Positions 9,233-18,397 of a stretch of DNA of 38,004 nucleotides are shown in pieces. The stretch is taken from positions 1 through 38,004 of the forward strand of contig DGTJ01000062.1 of assembly GCA_002393725.1 (NCBI GenBank), read 5' to 3'. The notes below the pieces were generated by a model. That model made no database searches and was not told the DNA's origin. It saw nothing but the letters and a program-made list of their open reading frames with translations. The position numbers and the translations under genes are program-made. The first letter of the stretch is position 1, and every line of letters begins with the position of its first letter. The stretch comes from Prevotella sp. UBA4339 (GTDB taxonomy: Bacteria; Bacteroidota; Bacteroidia; Bacteroidales; Bacteroidaceae).

Positions 9233-11374
9233 TTAATATCCAGGATTCTGCCATGCCTTCTTCTCGGCATCGCTCAAGTTTGTACCATCCTCGTTCTGAA
9301 GGGTATCAATGAACTTTTGAGGAATAGGACGATACATATGACGATCCTGTACATTTGGAGCAGCCTCAGGATTGAAAGCCTTGGCGCGCTTTACGAGCAA
9401 GCCAGTACGGGCAAGTTCATCCCAGCGATTCCACTCTCCCAGCAACTCACGTGTACGCTCATTGAAGATAAAGTTCAACATACGGTCATAGTCACCAGAT
9501 GCTCCGATAGCGGCAAGTACAGCCTCATCTTCTGCAGGCAGCTGAGTATAACTCTTTATCTGAAGGTCTGAAGCGTCTGTCGTCTCTGCTATACCTGTAG
9601 AGAGATAGTATGTATTGGTATGAGTCATTGAAGCATAGTAAGCCTCAGTGTTTGTAAGCACCTTTCCTGACTTATCCTTGTTCTTCTTCACGGAATTAGC
9701 AGATGCTGTAGAGTTATCAGCCTTACCACCATCAGCCTTCAGGAATGCCATAGAACCATCAGTATAGTAGCCACGATCCTCGCCTTTCTTCCACTGACCA
9801 CGGGCACGAAGTACGTTGACAGTATTGATTGCCTCCTGATACTGTCCCAGACGAACCTGAGCCTCAGCCTTTACAAGATAGGTCTCACCAGTACGAGCCA
9901 TGATAACATCGCGGTGGGCATCACCCTTCTCACCAGTACGAGAACCATCAGCAGTCTTGTTTATGCCGCAGAACACATTAGATGTAGATGGGTTACCGGT
10001 ATAAGTGTTCAGTACATACTTGCCATCCTGGAATGCTACAAATGCATTGGGCACCCACTTGCCAGTAAGAGGATTAACGAAGCTATGAGCATCATTTCCA
10101 CGACCGAATGTTCCATAAGGATTACCATCAAAACGAGTGTCGCTCTTCTTGTTAAGGATGAAGATGATACCCTCATCGCCTAGGTTAGGCACCTGCTCTG
10201 CAGTGATACCATGGGTAGCTATTACGTCAGCATCAGTCTTAGCTGCATTATTCAGGCCATATACAGTCTTAAAGGTCTTCCACATACGAGCATCATTTAC
10301 ATTATCGAATACAGAATAGGTATACTCTGTTGGACGACAACGCTGGAAGTCCATACCGCCAATGTACTGACCACGCTGAACCCAACCACCTGAGAAGTTT
10401 GAGAACTGTGGGTCAAAGTAGTTGTATGTACGGTTTCCGAAACGTCCCTGAGTAGAAGCGTCCTCATTGTGCTCAGCTGCCATCAGTATCTCGTCGAGAC
10501 CTTCGTTAGGACAGTCAACACCAGTCCACTTAGCATAGAGATCCCAATAGTCAGCAGCGAGAGGGCAAGCACCAATCACCTCATCGCAGAGAGCTATCAC
10601 CCGCTGTAAGTCTGCATTCTTATCATACTTGGAAGCCCAAGAAGCGCAACGCTCAGACTGACGATATAAGAGAGCCTTTGCCAGGAAATGAGCAGCAGTG
10701 TACTTCGTCCAAGTACCATTACCACGCCACTTGTCCTTCGGTAACATCTTATAAGCATTCTCCAAGTCATCGATTACCTGGTTCAGAGTTTCCTCCTCAC
10801 TGGCACGGGTATAATTCTTCTTAACATTACCATTGGCAGGCTCTGTCTCCAATGCTACGCCACCATACTGACAGAACAGACGATAGTAGTTATAGCCCCT
10901 CAGGAAGTGAGCCTCTCCAAGAGCCTTATTACGCGCATCTTCCTTCGTCACATTGTCAGCCTTGCTGATAATCAGGTTGGCAGTCGAGATACCATAGTAC
11001 ATTTGGTCCCAAAGTGCTGACACAGCAGGACAGTTCTTATTGGCAGCGCCCAATGCCGGTGTACAGTCAAGTGGATTCAGGCGGTTGTCATAGGTGTTCC
11101 AAGGCTCTGAAGTAAGATCGGCACCATTGGTAAACTCATCACAGCCATAAAGTGTGATACCATAAGCCCACTCATAACCGAAATGCCAACGCAGGTTTGC
11201 ATAGAGTCCGGCAGCCATAGAGAGAGCTCCATCCGATGTCTCGAGCAGTGCATCTGTATATTTGTGACCAGCATCTTCTTTCAGGAAGTCATCGCCACAG
11301 GAAGTCATACCCATAAGAGTGAGCATCGACAACGCACCGCAAACTATTTTGCTATTAATATATTTCATATTCAT
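9233..11374 (-). CDS. susD: SusD/RagB-family surface glycan-binding lipoprotein
   Basis: The 713-residue protein starts with a lipoprotein signal, MGMTSC (Cys26), followed by GDDF. Acidic residues right after the Cys fit surface export of Bacteroidetes lipoproteins. The body is a SusD/RagB protein: an N-terminal helical region (AAGLYANLRWHF, HFLRGYNYYRLF) and a C-terminal part ending FNERTRELLGEWNRWDELAR...YRPIPQKFIDT. It forms the lid of the SusC transporter and captures the oligosaccharide at the surface. It is larger than many SusD proteins. It lies 26 bp downstream of susC in the same operon. MKYIN at 11368 is an alternative start two codons in. Confidence 0.96.
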   Translation of the reverse strand: MNMKYINSKIVCGALSMLTLMGMTSCGDDFLKEDAGHKYTDALLETSDGALSMAAGLYANLRWHFGYEWAYGITLYGCDEFTNGADLTSEPWNTYDNRLNPLDCTPALGAANKNCPAVSALWDQMYYGISTANLIISKADNVTKEDARNKALGEAHFLRGYNYYRLFCQYGGVALETEPANGNVKKNYTRASEEETLNQVIDDLENAYKMLPKDKWRGNGTWTKYTAAHFLAKALLYRQSERCASWASKYDKNADLQRVIALCDEVIGACPLAADYWDLYAKWTGVDCPNEGLDEILMAAEHNEDASTQGRFGNRTYNYFDPQFSNFSGGWVQRGQYIGGMDFQRCRPTEYTYSVFDNVNDARMWKTFKTVYGLNNAAKTDADVIATHGITAEQVPNLGDEGIIFILNKKSDTRFDGNPYGTFGRGNDAHSFVNPLTGKWVPNAFVAFQDGKYVLNTYTGNPSTSNVFCGINKTADGSRTGEKGDAHRDVIMARTGETYLVKAEAQVRLGQYQEAINTVNVLRARGQWKKGEDRGYYTDGSMAFLKADGGKADNSTASANSVKKNKDKSGKVLTNTEAYYASMTHTNTYYLSTGIAETTDASDLQIKSYTQLPAEDEAVLAAIGASGDYDRMLNFIFNERTRELLGEWNRWDELARTGLLVKRAKAFNPEAAPNVQDRHMYRPIPQKFIDTLQNEDGTNLSDAEKKAWQNPGY

Positions 11375-11400
11375 ATTGTCTTAATGTTATTACCCAAAGA

Positions 11401-14400
11401 TTAGAAATCAACCTGAACACCAACAGTTACACCACGGTTGAAATAGCTGCGGCCTGTGTCGAGATCCAAGAAGTCGACTGAAGAGTAGAGCATACCAAGG
11501 TTCTTACCCTGAACATAAACCTTCAAGCCATTGATACCGATTTTACTGAGCAATTTCTTATCGAAATTATAACCAAGAGATAGGTTCCTTACTTTTATGA
11601 ACGAGGCATCCTTGAATCCAAGAAGTCCAGAATATGGGTCACCACCCGACTGGTTGTAAATAGGTTTCTGCCAGTCTGCACCAGTATTGCTTGGTGTCCA
11701 GTAGCTGATTTCACGCTGCTGATACATACCCAGCTGACCTTCACCACCAGTGCTTATTGTATAACCGAAACGACCCTGTAAGTCAATTGAGAGTTCTATG
11801 CCCTTCCAGCTGAAACTGTTAGACCATCCTGCTGTGAAACGAGGATTTCTATTACCTATGATAATACGGTCATCTGCATTAATCTTATAGTCACCATTCT
11901 GGTCTACAGGTCGTACATTACCAGCAGTAAACTTTTCACCTTTCTCATTGAACTTAGCCATCTCGGCAGCATCACTCTCCTGCCAGAGGCCATTTGCCTC
12001 ATAGCCAAAGTATACAGCTATTGACTCACCGATGAACCACCAGTTGTTGATATCATCCTGTTTGCCATTAGCAAGTTCAACAATCTCATCTTTCTGCCAA
12101 GCGAGGTTCAGGTTTGAGTTCCAGGTGAAGTCCTTTGTCAGCACAGGAATGGTATTCAGAGTGAGCTCAATACCCTTATTCTTCGTCTGACCTACGTTGG
12201 TCTTCATTGAGGGATAACCAGAAAGTGATGGGATAGACATATCAAGAATCAGGTCCTTCGTACGAGATGTGTACAAGTCGATAGTACCACCAATACGACC
12301 CTTCAGGAAACTAAAGTCGACACCAAAGTTCCACTGTGTGGTCTTCTCCCAACCAAGGTTCTTATTTGGCATCTGGTTTGCGCCAGAAGAATAGTAAGGC
12401 TCGTTGGTCACAAGAATCTGAGTATTACCAGTACTGAACGGCATCCAGTATGCGCTGATGACTCCAAGTGTTCCGTAAGGACTTACAGCCGCGTTACCTG
12501 TTACACCGACACCGAAACGGAGCTTCAGCTGATCAAGCCAAGCAACATCCTTCAACCAGTTTTCCTGTTCCATGCGCCATCCGAGAGCCATTGATGGGAA
12601 GAAGTCCCACTTCTTACCCTCTGCAAGTACGGAAGCACCATCCCAACGTGCTGATGCCGTGAGAAGATAACGGTCCATGAACGAGTAGTTCACACGAGCC
12701 ATATAAGAAGACAACTTGCTGCCAGTGAGTCCAGAGCCAATACCTACCTGATATTGTGTATCTGTCACATCAACAGCACCCAGATTGTTCCAAAGGAATG
12801 AAGGCATTGGAATCTTCTGCTCGCTGATGCTGCTTGTTTCCGTCTCTGTCTTAGAAGCACTTTGCAACAATGTGACGCCAACGGTATGCTCACCGAAACT
12901 CCTATTATAAAGCAACATGTTATCAAGAGTCCATGCAAGCTGCTGACCGTCGCCACGACTCACGGTATTATTACCACCGGCACGGCTGATAGAGCTACTG
13001 TCAAGGAAATTTCCATTACGATAGTAACGGAACTCCGGACCGAACTGAGTCTTCCACATCAGACCCTGCAGAGGCTCAAAAATCTTACCGAAATCAATCT
13101 GTGCATAGAAGCTGCCCAGCAGACGATAAACCTTACGCTCATCCTTTGATTTAGTCCACTCATCAATAACTGAATATGTATTTGTAGTTGGACCGGCAGG
13201 CTGACCGATTATCTCACCCTTCTCATCGTATGGGAGAGCATAGCGCAGAATAGCCTTGGCTGCACCATAAAGATCTGTAGGACCTGAACTTGTTCCATAA
13301 GCCTTAGAATAGCCATACTGCTGAGTACCAAAAGAAGCATTGAAAGATCCGCCTGTCTTGAACCACTTAGTTCCCTGGATATCTACAGAAGCAGAGAAAT
13401 TGTAACGCTCGTAAGTCTGTCCCTTCTGAGTTCCCTCATTACGGAGATAACCGAAAGACACGAAACCTGCAATATTCTTTGTACCACCACGGGCACTGAT
13501 GGTGTGCTCCTGAGTAAGACCTGTCTGGCTGACAATATCAGTCCAGTCAGTGTCAGTCACTTTTGAGCCATCCCAAGTTCCACCAGCCCAACCTTTCATA
13601 ACATTAGCCAAAGCTGTATCGTCACCACCGAAGAAGTTCTTATCCTGCTCCTGAGTAGGCTGATCGCCAGGAGTATACTTCTCTGGAGCTAAGTTATGAT
13701 ATGCCCAGCGACGCCATGTGATATAGTCACTGGCACTCATTGCCGGACTCTTATCGATAATCTTCTCGAAAGTAAGAGAACCGTTGTAGCTCACCTGCAT
13801 CTTACCTTCCTGACCTCGCTTTGTAGTAACGAGCACTACACCATTGGCACCGCGGCTACCATAGATAGCGGTAGAGGAAGCATCCTTAAGGATGTCGATG
13901 CTCTCGATGTCACGCGGGTTCAGAGACTCGATACCTCCAGACTGGAGGGGCACACCATCGACAACACAGAGTGGTCCCTGGTCAGCAGAGATAGAACGAG
14001 TACCACGAATCATTATGCGACCCACTGTACCAGGACGCTCACTTGTTGTGATATCCACACCGGCAGCCTTACCCTGAAGTGCCTCAAAAGCATTGTTTAC
14101 CGGCTTAGCGTTCAACTCTTTTTCGCCTACGCGGGTAAGAGCACCGGTAACGTCACTCTTACGCTGAACGCCATAACCTACTACTACCACCTCGTCAAGC
14201 ATCTGCTTATCCTCTTCGAGGGTCACTTTCACCTGACTCTTACCAGCCAAGGCTATCGTCTGTGTACGATAACCGATGTAAGAGATTACAAGTTTGGCAT
14301 TTTGTGGAACATTATTAATGGTGAAGTTACCTTCAAAGTCGGTAACAGAGCCATTACTTGTTCCCTTCACAATTACACTTGCGCCGATGACGGCTTCGCC

Positions 14401-14538
14401 AGAAGCATCGACGACAGTACCGGTTACTTTGTTCTGGGCGGATACCGCAAGGGCACACACTGCGAACAGAGCCGTAAACATCAACCTCTGAAGCATGCTC
14501 CAAGTGTTGTTTAGACTTGATTTACCAATGTCCTTCAT
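11401..14538 (-). CDS. susC: SusC/RagA-family TonB-dependent outer-membrane transporter
   Basis: The 1045-residue protein has a signal peptide ending VSAQ (about residue 35), a CarboxypepD_reg-like domain (about 38-110), the TonB-box region DEVVVVGYG (115-123), a plug domain (GALTRVGEKEL...IMIRGTRS...VVDGVPL...ASSTAIYGSRGANGV) and a C-terminal beta-barrel ending VTVGVQVDF with a terminal aromatic. It imports oligosaccharides across the outer membrane using energy from ExbBD-TonB, possibly the set at 27497-30524. Substrate (RG-I fragments) is inferred from the PUL. The start at 14538 gives a longer N-terminus; MLQRLMF at 14496 would also leave a full signal peptide. Confidence 0.97.
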   Translation of the reverse strand: MKDIGKSSLNNTWSMLQRLMFTALFAVCALAVSAQNKVTGTVVDASGEAVIGASVIVKGTSNGSVTDFEGNFTINNVPQNAKLVISYIGYRTQTIALAGKSQVKVTLEEDKQMLDEVVVVGYGVQRKSDVTGALTRVGEKELNAKPVNNAFEALQGKAAGVDITTSERPGTVGRIMIRGTRSISADQGPLCVVDGVPLQSGGIESLNPRDIESIDILKDASSTAIYGSRGANGVVLVTTKRGQEGKMQVSYNGSLTFEKIIDKSPAMSASDYITWRRWAYHNLAPEKYTPGDQPTQEQDKNFFGGDDTALANVMKGWAGGTWDGSKVTDTDWTDIVSQTGLTQEHTISARGGTKNIAGFVSFGYLRNEGTQKGQTYERYNFSASVDIQGTKWFKTGGSFNASFGTQQYGYSKAYGTSSGPTDLYGAAKAILRYALPYDEKGEIIGQPAGPTTNTYSVIDEWTKSKDERKVYRLLGSFYAQIDFGKIFEPLQGLMWKTQFGPEFRYYRNGNFLDSSSISRAGGNNTVSRGDGQQLAWTLDNMLLYNRSFGEHTVGVTLLQSASKTETETSSISEQKIPMPSFLWNNLGAVDVTDTQYQVGIGSGLTGSKLSSYMARVNYSFMDRYLLTASARWDGASVLAEGKKWDFFPSMALGWRMEQENWLKDVAWLDQLKLRFGVGVTGNAAVSPYGTLGVISAYWMPFSTGNTQILVTNEPYYSSGANQMPNKNLGWEKTTQWNFGVDFSFLKGRIGGTIDLYTSRTKDLILDMSIPSLSGYPSMKTNVGQTKNKGIELTLNTIPVLTKDFTWNSNLNLAWQKDEIVELANGKQDDINNWWFIGESIAVYFGYEANGLWQESDAAEMAKFNEKGEKFTAGNVRPVDQNGDYKINADDRIIIGNRNPRFTAGWSNSFSWKGIELSIDLQGRFGYTISTGGEGQLGMYQQREISYWTPSNTGADWQKPIYNQSGGDPYSGLLGFKDASFIKVRNLSLGYNFDKKLLSKIGINGLKVYVQGKNLGMLYSSVDFLDLDTGRSYFNRGVTVGVQVDF

Positions 14539-14589
14539 ACTGTGTTAAATTTTAATTGATTAGTTATGGAAAAAGTTATTCATTTGCTG

Positions 14590-14597
14590 CAAAATTA
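14590..14597 (-). promoter_or_regulatory. -7 box (TAATTTTG) of susC-susD
   Basis: TAATTTTG on the minus strand, 51 bp upstream of the susC ATG and identical to the boxes of the RG lyase and CE12 genes. No -33 TTTG is visible at the usual spacing. Confidence 0.6.
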
Positions 14598-14626
14598 GTG
14601 AATATCTTACCTATCGACATATAATA

Positions 14627-14653
14627 ATCGTCCGAAAAGCATCATAATTGTTC
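14627..14653 (-). promoter_or_regulatory. Candidate HTCS operator, susC promoter
   Basis: The 27-bp element read toward susC begins GAACAATT, contains CTTTTCG and ends GAT. It matches 4799-4825 at 21 of 27 positions and lies 29 bp upstream of the -7 box. Half-sites GAACAA and GGAC start 20 bp apart. Recognition by the HTCS is inferred. Confidence 0.6.
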
Positions 14654-14665
14654 AATAAACGATTT

Positions 14666-15844
14666 TTAGTTGCCGTCAGGCTTGATAAGATTTGTATTTC
14701 CTGAGGGATACCATACAAATTCATCAGGATTGTCAGGATGCGACGGGTCGAAATCCTGCCAGTCAGCCTTGAGATGACTTGCCAGCGGAGAACCTATCTG
14801 CTTAAGTCCCATGACAATCATCTTTGCCACTTCCCACGCTCCAAAAGGATTGAAATGGGTATTGTCTGCCAATGCCTTAGGCTGGTCAGGGAAAGTATTA
14901 GCGGGATAATGAACCAAAGCCCGCTTTGATCCCTCAAAGCCCAATGCCTCGTAGAATGTAGTAGTCATACCATTCAGTTCAATGAAAGGAACGTTTTCAC
15001 GACGTGCAACAGTCCGCATGGCCTCAGGATAGTCACCATGCGTATTCTTAAGAGTCTTCTGGTCGTCATTGAAGAAACGGCGTGCCGTAGGAGTGACGAA
15101 GATGATATTACCACCCTTCTCACGCACACGGTCAGCAAAGATCTTCAAATTGCGGGTATAGCTGTACCAAGCACCGTCACCTGCTCTCTTCTCCTTTTCA
15201 TCATTATGTCCGAACTCACAGATGACATAGTCGCCTGCACGCAGTTGGGTAAGGATTTTATCAAGTCGCAGCTGGGCAAGGAATGTTGTAGCAGACAGCC
15301 CGCTCTCTGCATAGTTGGCTATTGCCACACTCTCATCAAACCAACGGGTAATCATCTGTCCCCATGATGCCCAAGGCTCCTGCTCCTGATCCACTACAGT
15401 ACTGTTACCACAAAGGAACACTGTCACAGCCTCTGTTTCCGGCTCAATAGTGATGCGCTGTACAGCAGGCGACGGGCCACAGAACTGAATGTTGAGAGCA
15501 TCGTCCCAGTTTTTATATGTCAGTTCACGGGGTTTCAGCTTCACGCTCGTTTTTGCATCTATTACGGGATGATGCTTATTGACAATAAACGATACAGTCT
15601 GAAATTTTCCTTTCTTAGTCGTCACAAGGTCAGAATAATGACGACGCGACTCGGCACGAACGACAGTCTGAGCAGCGCGCTTCTTTGAACCGAGCGTTAC
15701 AGTAACACGATAGTTGCCATCAGGAACCTTAACAGAGAAATTGATTGGATCGGCACTATATATATTTAATAAGGTGTCGATTTTCTGAGCACTTACACCC
15801 AGACTTAAGACTAATGTTAGAATTAAAACTGTTAACTTTTTCAT
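14666..15844 (-). CDS. Rhamnogalacturonan acetylesterase, SGNH family (CE12-like)
   Basis: With the start at 15844 the protein has 392 residues and a clear signal peptide (MKKLTVLILT...GVSAQ). An N-terminal beta domain (about 21-135) precedes an SGNH hydrolase: FLCGNSTV with candidate nucleophile Ser148, ESGLS, FGHND with Asn214, and DNTHFN with Asp327 and His330. Such enzymes remove acetyl groups from galacturonate in RG-I, opening the backbone to lyase and hydrolases. The nucleophile block reads GNS rather than the classical GDS. It has its own promoter and does not overlap susC. The longer frame from 15886 is rejected because the -7 box lies inside it. Confidence 0.88.
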   Translation of the reverse strand: MKKLTVLILTLVLSLGVSAQKIDTLLNIYSADPINFSVKVPDGNYRVTVTLGSKKRAAQTVVRAESRRHYSDLVTTKKGKFQTVSFIVNKHHPVIDAKTSVKLKPRELTYKNWDDALNIQFCGPSPAVQRITIEPETEAVTVFLCGNSTVVDQEQEPWASWGQMITRWFDESVAIANYAESGLSATTFLAQLRLDKILTQLRAGDYVICEFGHNDEKEKRAGDGAWYSYTRNLKIFADRVREKGGNIIFVTPTARRFFNDDQKTLKNTHGDYPEAMRTVARRENVPFIELNGMTTTFYEALGFEGSKRALVHYPANTFPDQPKALADNTHFNPFGAWEVAKMIVMGLKQIGSPLASHLKADWQDFDPSHPDNPDEFVWYPSGNTNLIKPDGN

Positions 15845-15864
15845 ATTGATTGGTTTTGATGAGG

Positions 15865-15872
15865 CAAAATTA
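15865..15872 (-). promoter_or_regulatory. -7 box (TAATTTTG) of the acetylesterase gene
   Basis: TAATTTTG on the minus strand, 20 bp upstream of the ATG at 15844, giving a very short leader. It fixes the start codon, because a start at 15886 would be upstream of the transcript. Confidence 0.6.
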
Positions 15873-15901
15873 GCATTTTTTATCAATCTTGATTATTTCC
15901 T

Positions 15902-15928
15902 TTTGTTCATAATATATTAAAGTTGTAC
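15902..15928 (-). promoter_or_regulatory. Candidate HTCS operator (degenerate), acetylesterase promoter
   Basis: Read toward the acetylesterase, the 27-bp element begins GTACAA and has GAACAA starting 20 bp later, a clear direct repeat. It lies 29 bp upstream of the -7 box, as in susC. It matches 13 of the 21 positions shared by the RG lyase and susC copies. It shares TTGTACAA with the GH2 copy. Confidence 0.4.
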
Positions 15929-15951
15929 AAAATTGCTAAATTCAGAACGTA
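15925..15951 (+). promoter_or_regulatory. Candidate HTCS operator (degenerate), GH2 operon promoter
   Basis: The plus-strand element begins GTACAA and has GAAC starting 20 bp later. It ends 28 bp before the GH2 -7 box, the same spacing as at the RG lyase promoter. It agrees with the acetylesterase copy at 18 of 27 positions, part of which is due to the shared TTGTACAA palindrome (15923-15930). Confidence 0.4.
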
Positions 15952-15979
15952 TGAATGAGAATTCGCTGATATTTTTCAC

Positions 15980-15987
15980 TATCTTTG
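15980..15987 (+). promoter_or_regulatory. -7 box (TATCTTTG) of the GH2-GH105-GH106 operon
   Basis: TATCTTTG fits TAnnTTTG, 26 bp upstream of the ATG at 16014. No TTTG at -33. It lies inside the longer open frame that begins at 15933, which argues for the start at 16014. Confidence 0.65.
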
Positions 15988-16013
15988 CAGCAGAAACTAA
16001 AACAAAAGAACAA

Positions 16014-18386
16014 ATGAAAGAAAATCGCATCGGCACAATTACTTTTCTCCTGTGCCTTACAACCGTTATCTGGGCCCAACCAAGAGAGGTCATCAATCTG
16101 AACTTTGACTGGGATTTCTCACGTGACTCACTATTCTCCAAATGTTCTAAGGTGGACGTTCCCCATGACTTCCAGATTGAACAGCCCTGGGTAGTTCCTT
16201 CTGCTGACGAGAAAGCAGACAACACCGATGTTGCAGCCAACATCAAGAGTCGTCTGTCAGCCCGAGGATTCAAGGAGATGGGTGCAGGATGGTATCGGAA
16301 GACTATCACCATCGACAAGTCTTTGAAAGGTCGACGCATACTTCTTGATTTCGAAGGTATCATGTACCTGGGCGATGTATGGCTCAACGGTAAGCATATT
16401 GGTGGAACTGACTACGGATATGTCGGGTTTGAGATTGACATTACCAAGATGATAAGATATGGCGAGCCAAATGAGATTAAGGTGAAGGCACATACAGCTA
16501 CAGAGAAGAACTCCCGCTGGTACACCGGTGGCGGCCTTTTCCGCAACGTGACTCTTGTAAGCACACCTGCAGACCTCTATTTCGAACGTCATCCGCTGTA
16601 CATCACCACACGCGGCAATCGCTACGTCAGCCTCTCTGCCGATTACACCAATCGCACAAAGACAAAGAAGACCACGATGAAAGTAAGCATCTATGATCCT
16701 GCAGGACAGTTGGTAATAGAGAAGACTACAAGCCGGGGCAGTAATCCTCAGACACGTACGTTAAACATTCAGATGCCGGAAACAGAGATACCCACTCCGC
16801 AATTGTGGGACTTGGATTCACCAAACCTTTATACTGCTGTTGCCCAGCTGCTGTACGAAGACGGAACAGTTGCTGATGAGGTAAAAGAACAATTCGGAAT
16901 ACGCACTATCGAGTTCGGACCGGAGTACGGATTCAAGCTCAACGGCAAGAAAGTCCTGCTGAAAGGCTATGCCAACCACCACACTCTGGGAGCCCTTGGA
17001 GCAGCAGCATATCCGAGAGCCATCGAGAAGCGCATCCAGCTCATGAAGCAGTTCGGGCTCAACCATATCCGTACCTCACATAATCCTTACAGCCGCGACT
17101 TCATCAAGCTCTGCGACAAGTATGGAATCATAGTAGTTGACGAGCTCTATGACAAATGGACACGTCAGCATACTGGTGGACGAGTGCCTTTCCTAAACCA
17201 CTGGGCACAGGACATTACAGAATGGATAACCCGTGACCGCAACTCACCATCTGTCGTTATGTGGAGCCTCGGAAACGAGCTGCAACAAGATCCCAACCAG
17301 CCATTCAACGATTTTGGCGTGACATGCTACAAGATGATGAAGCCTGTTCTTGAGCGTTACGACTCAACACGAAAGGTGACAGTAGCCATGCACCCACGTT
17401 ACCGCAACTGGGAGACTGACTCACTGCCCTGCGACCTCGCTATGCAGACAGACATTCAATCATACAACTACAGATACATGTACTTCCCTGGCGACGGAAG
17501 GCGATTCCCCTGGATGACATTCTATCAGAGTGAGGCAAGTATCAGCGCTATGGGAATGAACTGGTTTGAAATGAATCTTGACAAGGTAATAGGTCTGGCC
17601 TATTGGGGGGCTATCGACTATTTGGGAGAGAGCCAGGGTTGGCCCGCAAAAGGATGGGAACAGGGAGTGTTCGACATTGCCTTGGAGCCCAAGCCAAAGG
17701 CATATTACATGAAGAGTTTCTTCTCTGATGAGCCAGTAGTACATATCGCCATCGTTGAGAACAAGAATTCCAATGTGATGTGGAACGGAGTACAGACTGG
17801 CAATTCCTCGATGTCAGAGAACTGGAACCGTACTGCAGGCAGCAAGGTAAACCTCATCACATATACAAATTGTCAGGAAGTAGAACTTCTCTTGAATGGC
17901 AAGAGTCTCGGCAAGCAGAAGAATTCTTCTAACCCAAAGCTGCGTAACCAAATTTCCTGGAAAGACATTCCATACAATGAAGGTCGTCTGGAAGCTGTAG
18001 CCTACGATAACGGTAAGGCTGTCGCTCGCCACTCTATTGCTACCACAGGCAAAGCAGTGAAACTCACTGTTACCACAGACAACGCCAACTGGCAGGCTGA
18101 CGGTCAGGATCTGCAGCACCTGCGCATCATAGCTATTGACAGCAAAGGCCGCAGGGTAAATTTTGCCAATGACGAGCTCCGATTCGAAGTGGAAGGCGAT
18201 GCCAAGATCGTAGCAGTAACCAATGGCGACATCACAAGTGACGAACTCAATGTGACAGACCATCGCCGCCTATGGAACGGCTCTGCAATGGTTATTCTCC
18301 GAGCAGGCAAGACTCCTTCAAAGATAACACTGAAGACATTCTCAGACAAATATAAGACTGTCACAACAAAACTCGAAACGAAATAA
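16014..18386 (+). CDS. GH2 family beta-galactosidase-like glycosidase
   Basis: With the start at 16014 the protein has 790 residues and a signal peptide (MKENRIGTITFLL...IWAQ). Domains: N-terminal sugar-binding jelly roll (about 25-190), immunoglobulin-like domain, TIM barrel (about 300-580), then DUF4982-like and GH2 domain 5-like modules to the C-terminus. The acid/base is Glu422 in SLGNELQQ and the nucleophile is Glu507 in FYQSEAS. GH2 members act on beta-galactosides, beta-glucuronides or beta-mannosides; galactose removal from RG-I side chains is inferred from the neighbours. First gene of the rightward operon, 11 bp before GH105. Confidence 0.9.
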   Translation: MKENRIGTITFLLCLTTVIWAQPREVINLNFDWDFSRDSLFSKCSKVDVPHDFQIEQPWVVPSADEKADNTDVAANIKSRLSARGFKEMGAGWYRKTITIDKSLKGRRILLDFEGIMYLGDVWLNGKHIGGTDYGYVGFEIDITKMIRYGEPNEIKVKAHTATEKNSRWYTGGGLFRNVTLVSTPADLYFERHPLYITTRGNRYVSLSADYTNRTKTKKTTMKVSIYDPAGQLVIEKTTSRGSNPQTRTLNIQMPETEIPTPQLWDLDSPNLYTAVAQLLYEDGTVADEVKEQFGIRTIEFGPEYGFKLNGKKVLLKGYANHHTLGALGAAAYPRAIEKRIQLMKQFGLNHIRTSHNPYSRDFIKLCDKYGIIVVDELYDKWTRQHTGGRVPFLNHWAQDITEWITRDRNSPSVVMWSLGNELQQDPNQPFNDFGVTCYKMMKPVLERYDSTRKVTVAMHPRYRNWETDSLPCDLAMQTDIQSYNYRYMYFPGDGRRFPWMTFYQSEASISAMGMNWFEMNLDKVIGLAYWGAIDYLGESQGWPAKGWEQGVFDIALEPKPKAYYMKSFFSDEPVVHIAIVENKNSNVMWNGVQTGNSSMSENWNRTAGSKVNLITYTNCQEVELLLNGKSLGKQKNSSNPKLRNQISWKDIPYNEGRLEAVAYDNGKAVARHSIATTGKAVKLTVTTDNANWQADGQDLQHLRIIAIDSKGRRVNFANDELRFEVEGDAKIVAVTNGDITSDELNVTDHRRLWNGSAMVILRAGKTPSKITLKTFSDKYKTVTTKLETK

Positions 18387-18397
18387 AACAAACAGAT

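Noticed and set aside
13696..14514. 272-codon plus-strand ORF
   Set aside because: Antisense to the N-terminal part of susC, which has the recognisable plug and TonB-box motifs.
15933..16013. Upstream in-frame start for GH2
   Set aside because: The -7 box at 15980-15987 lies inside it; ATG 16014 gives a proper signal peptide.
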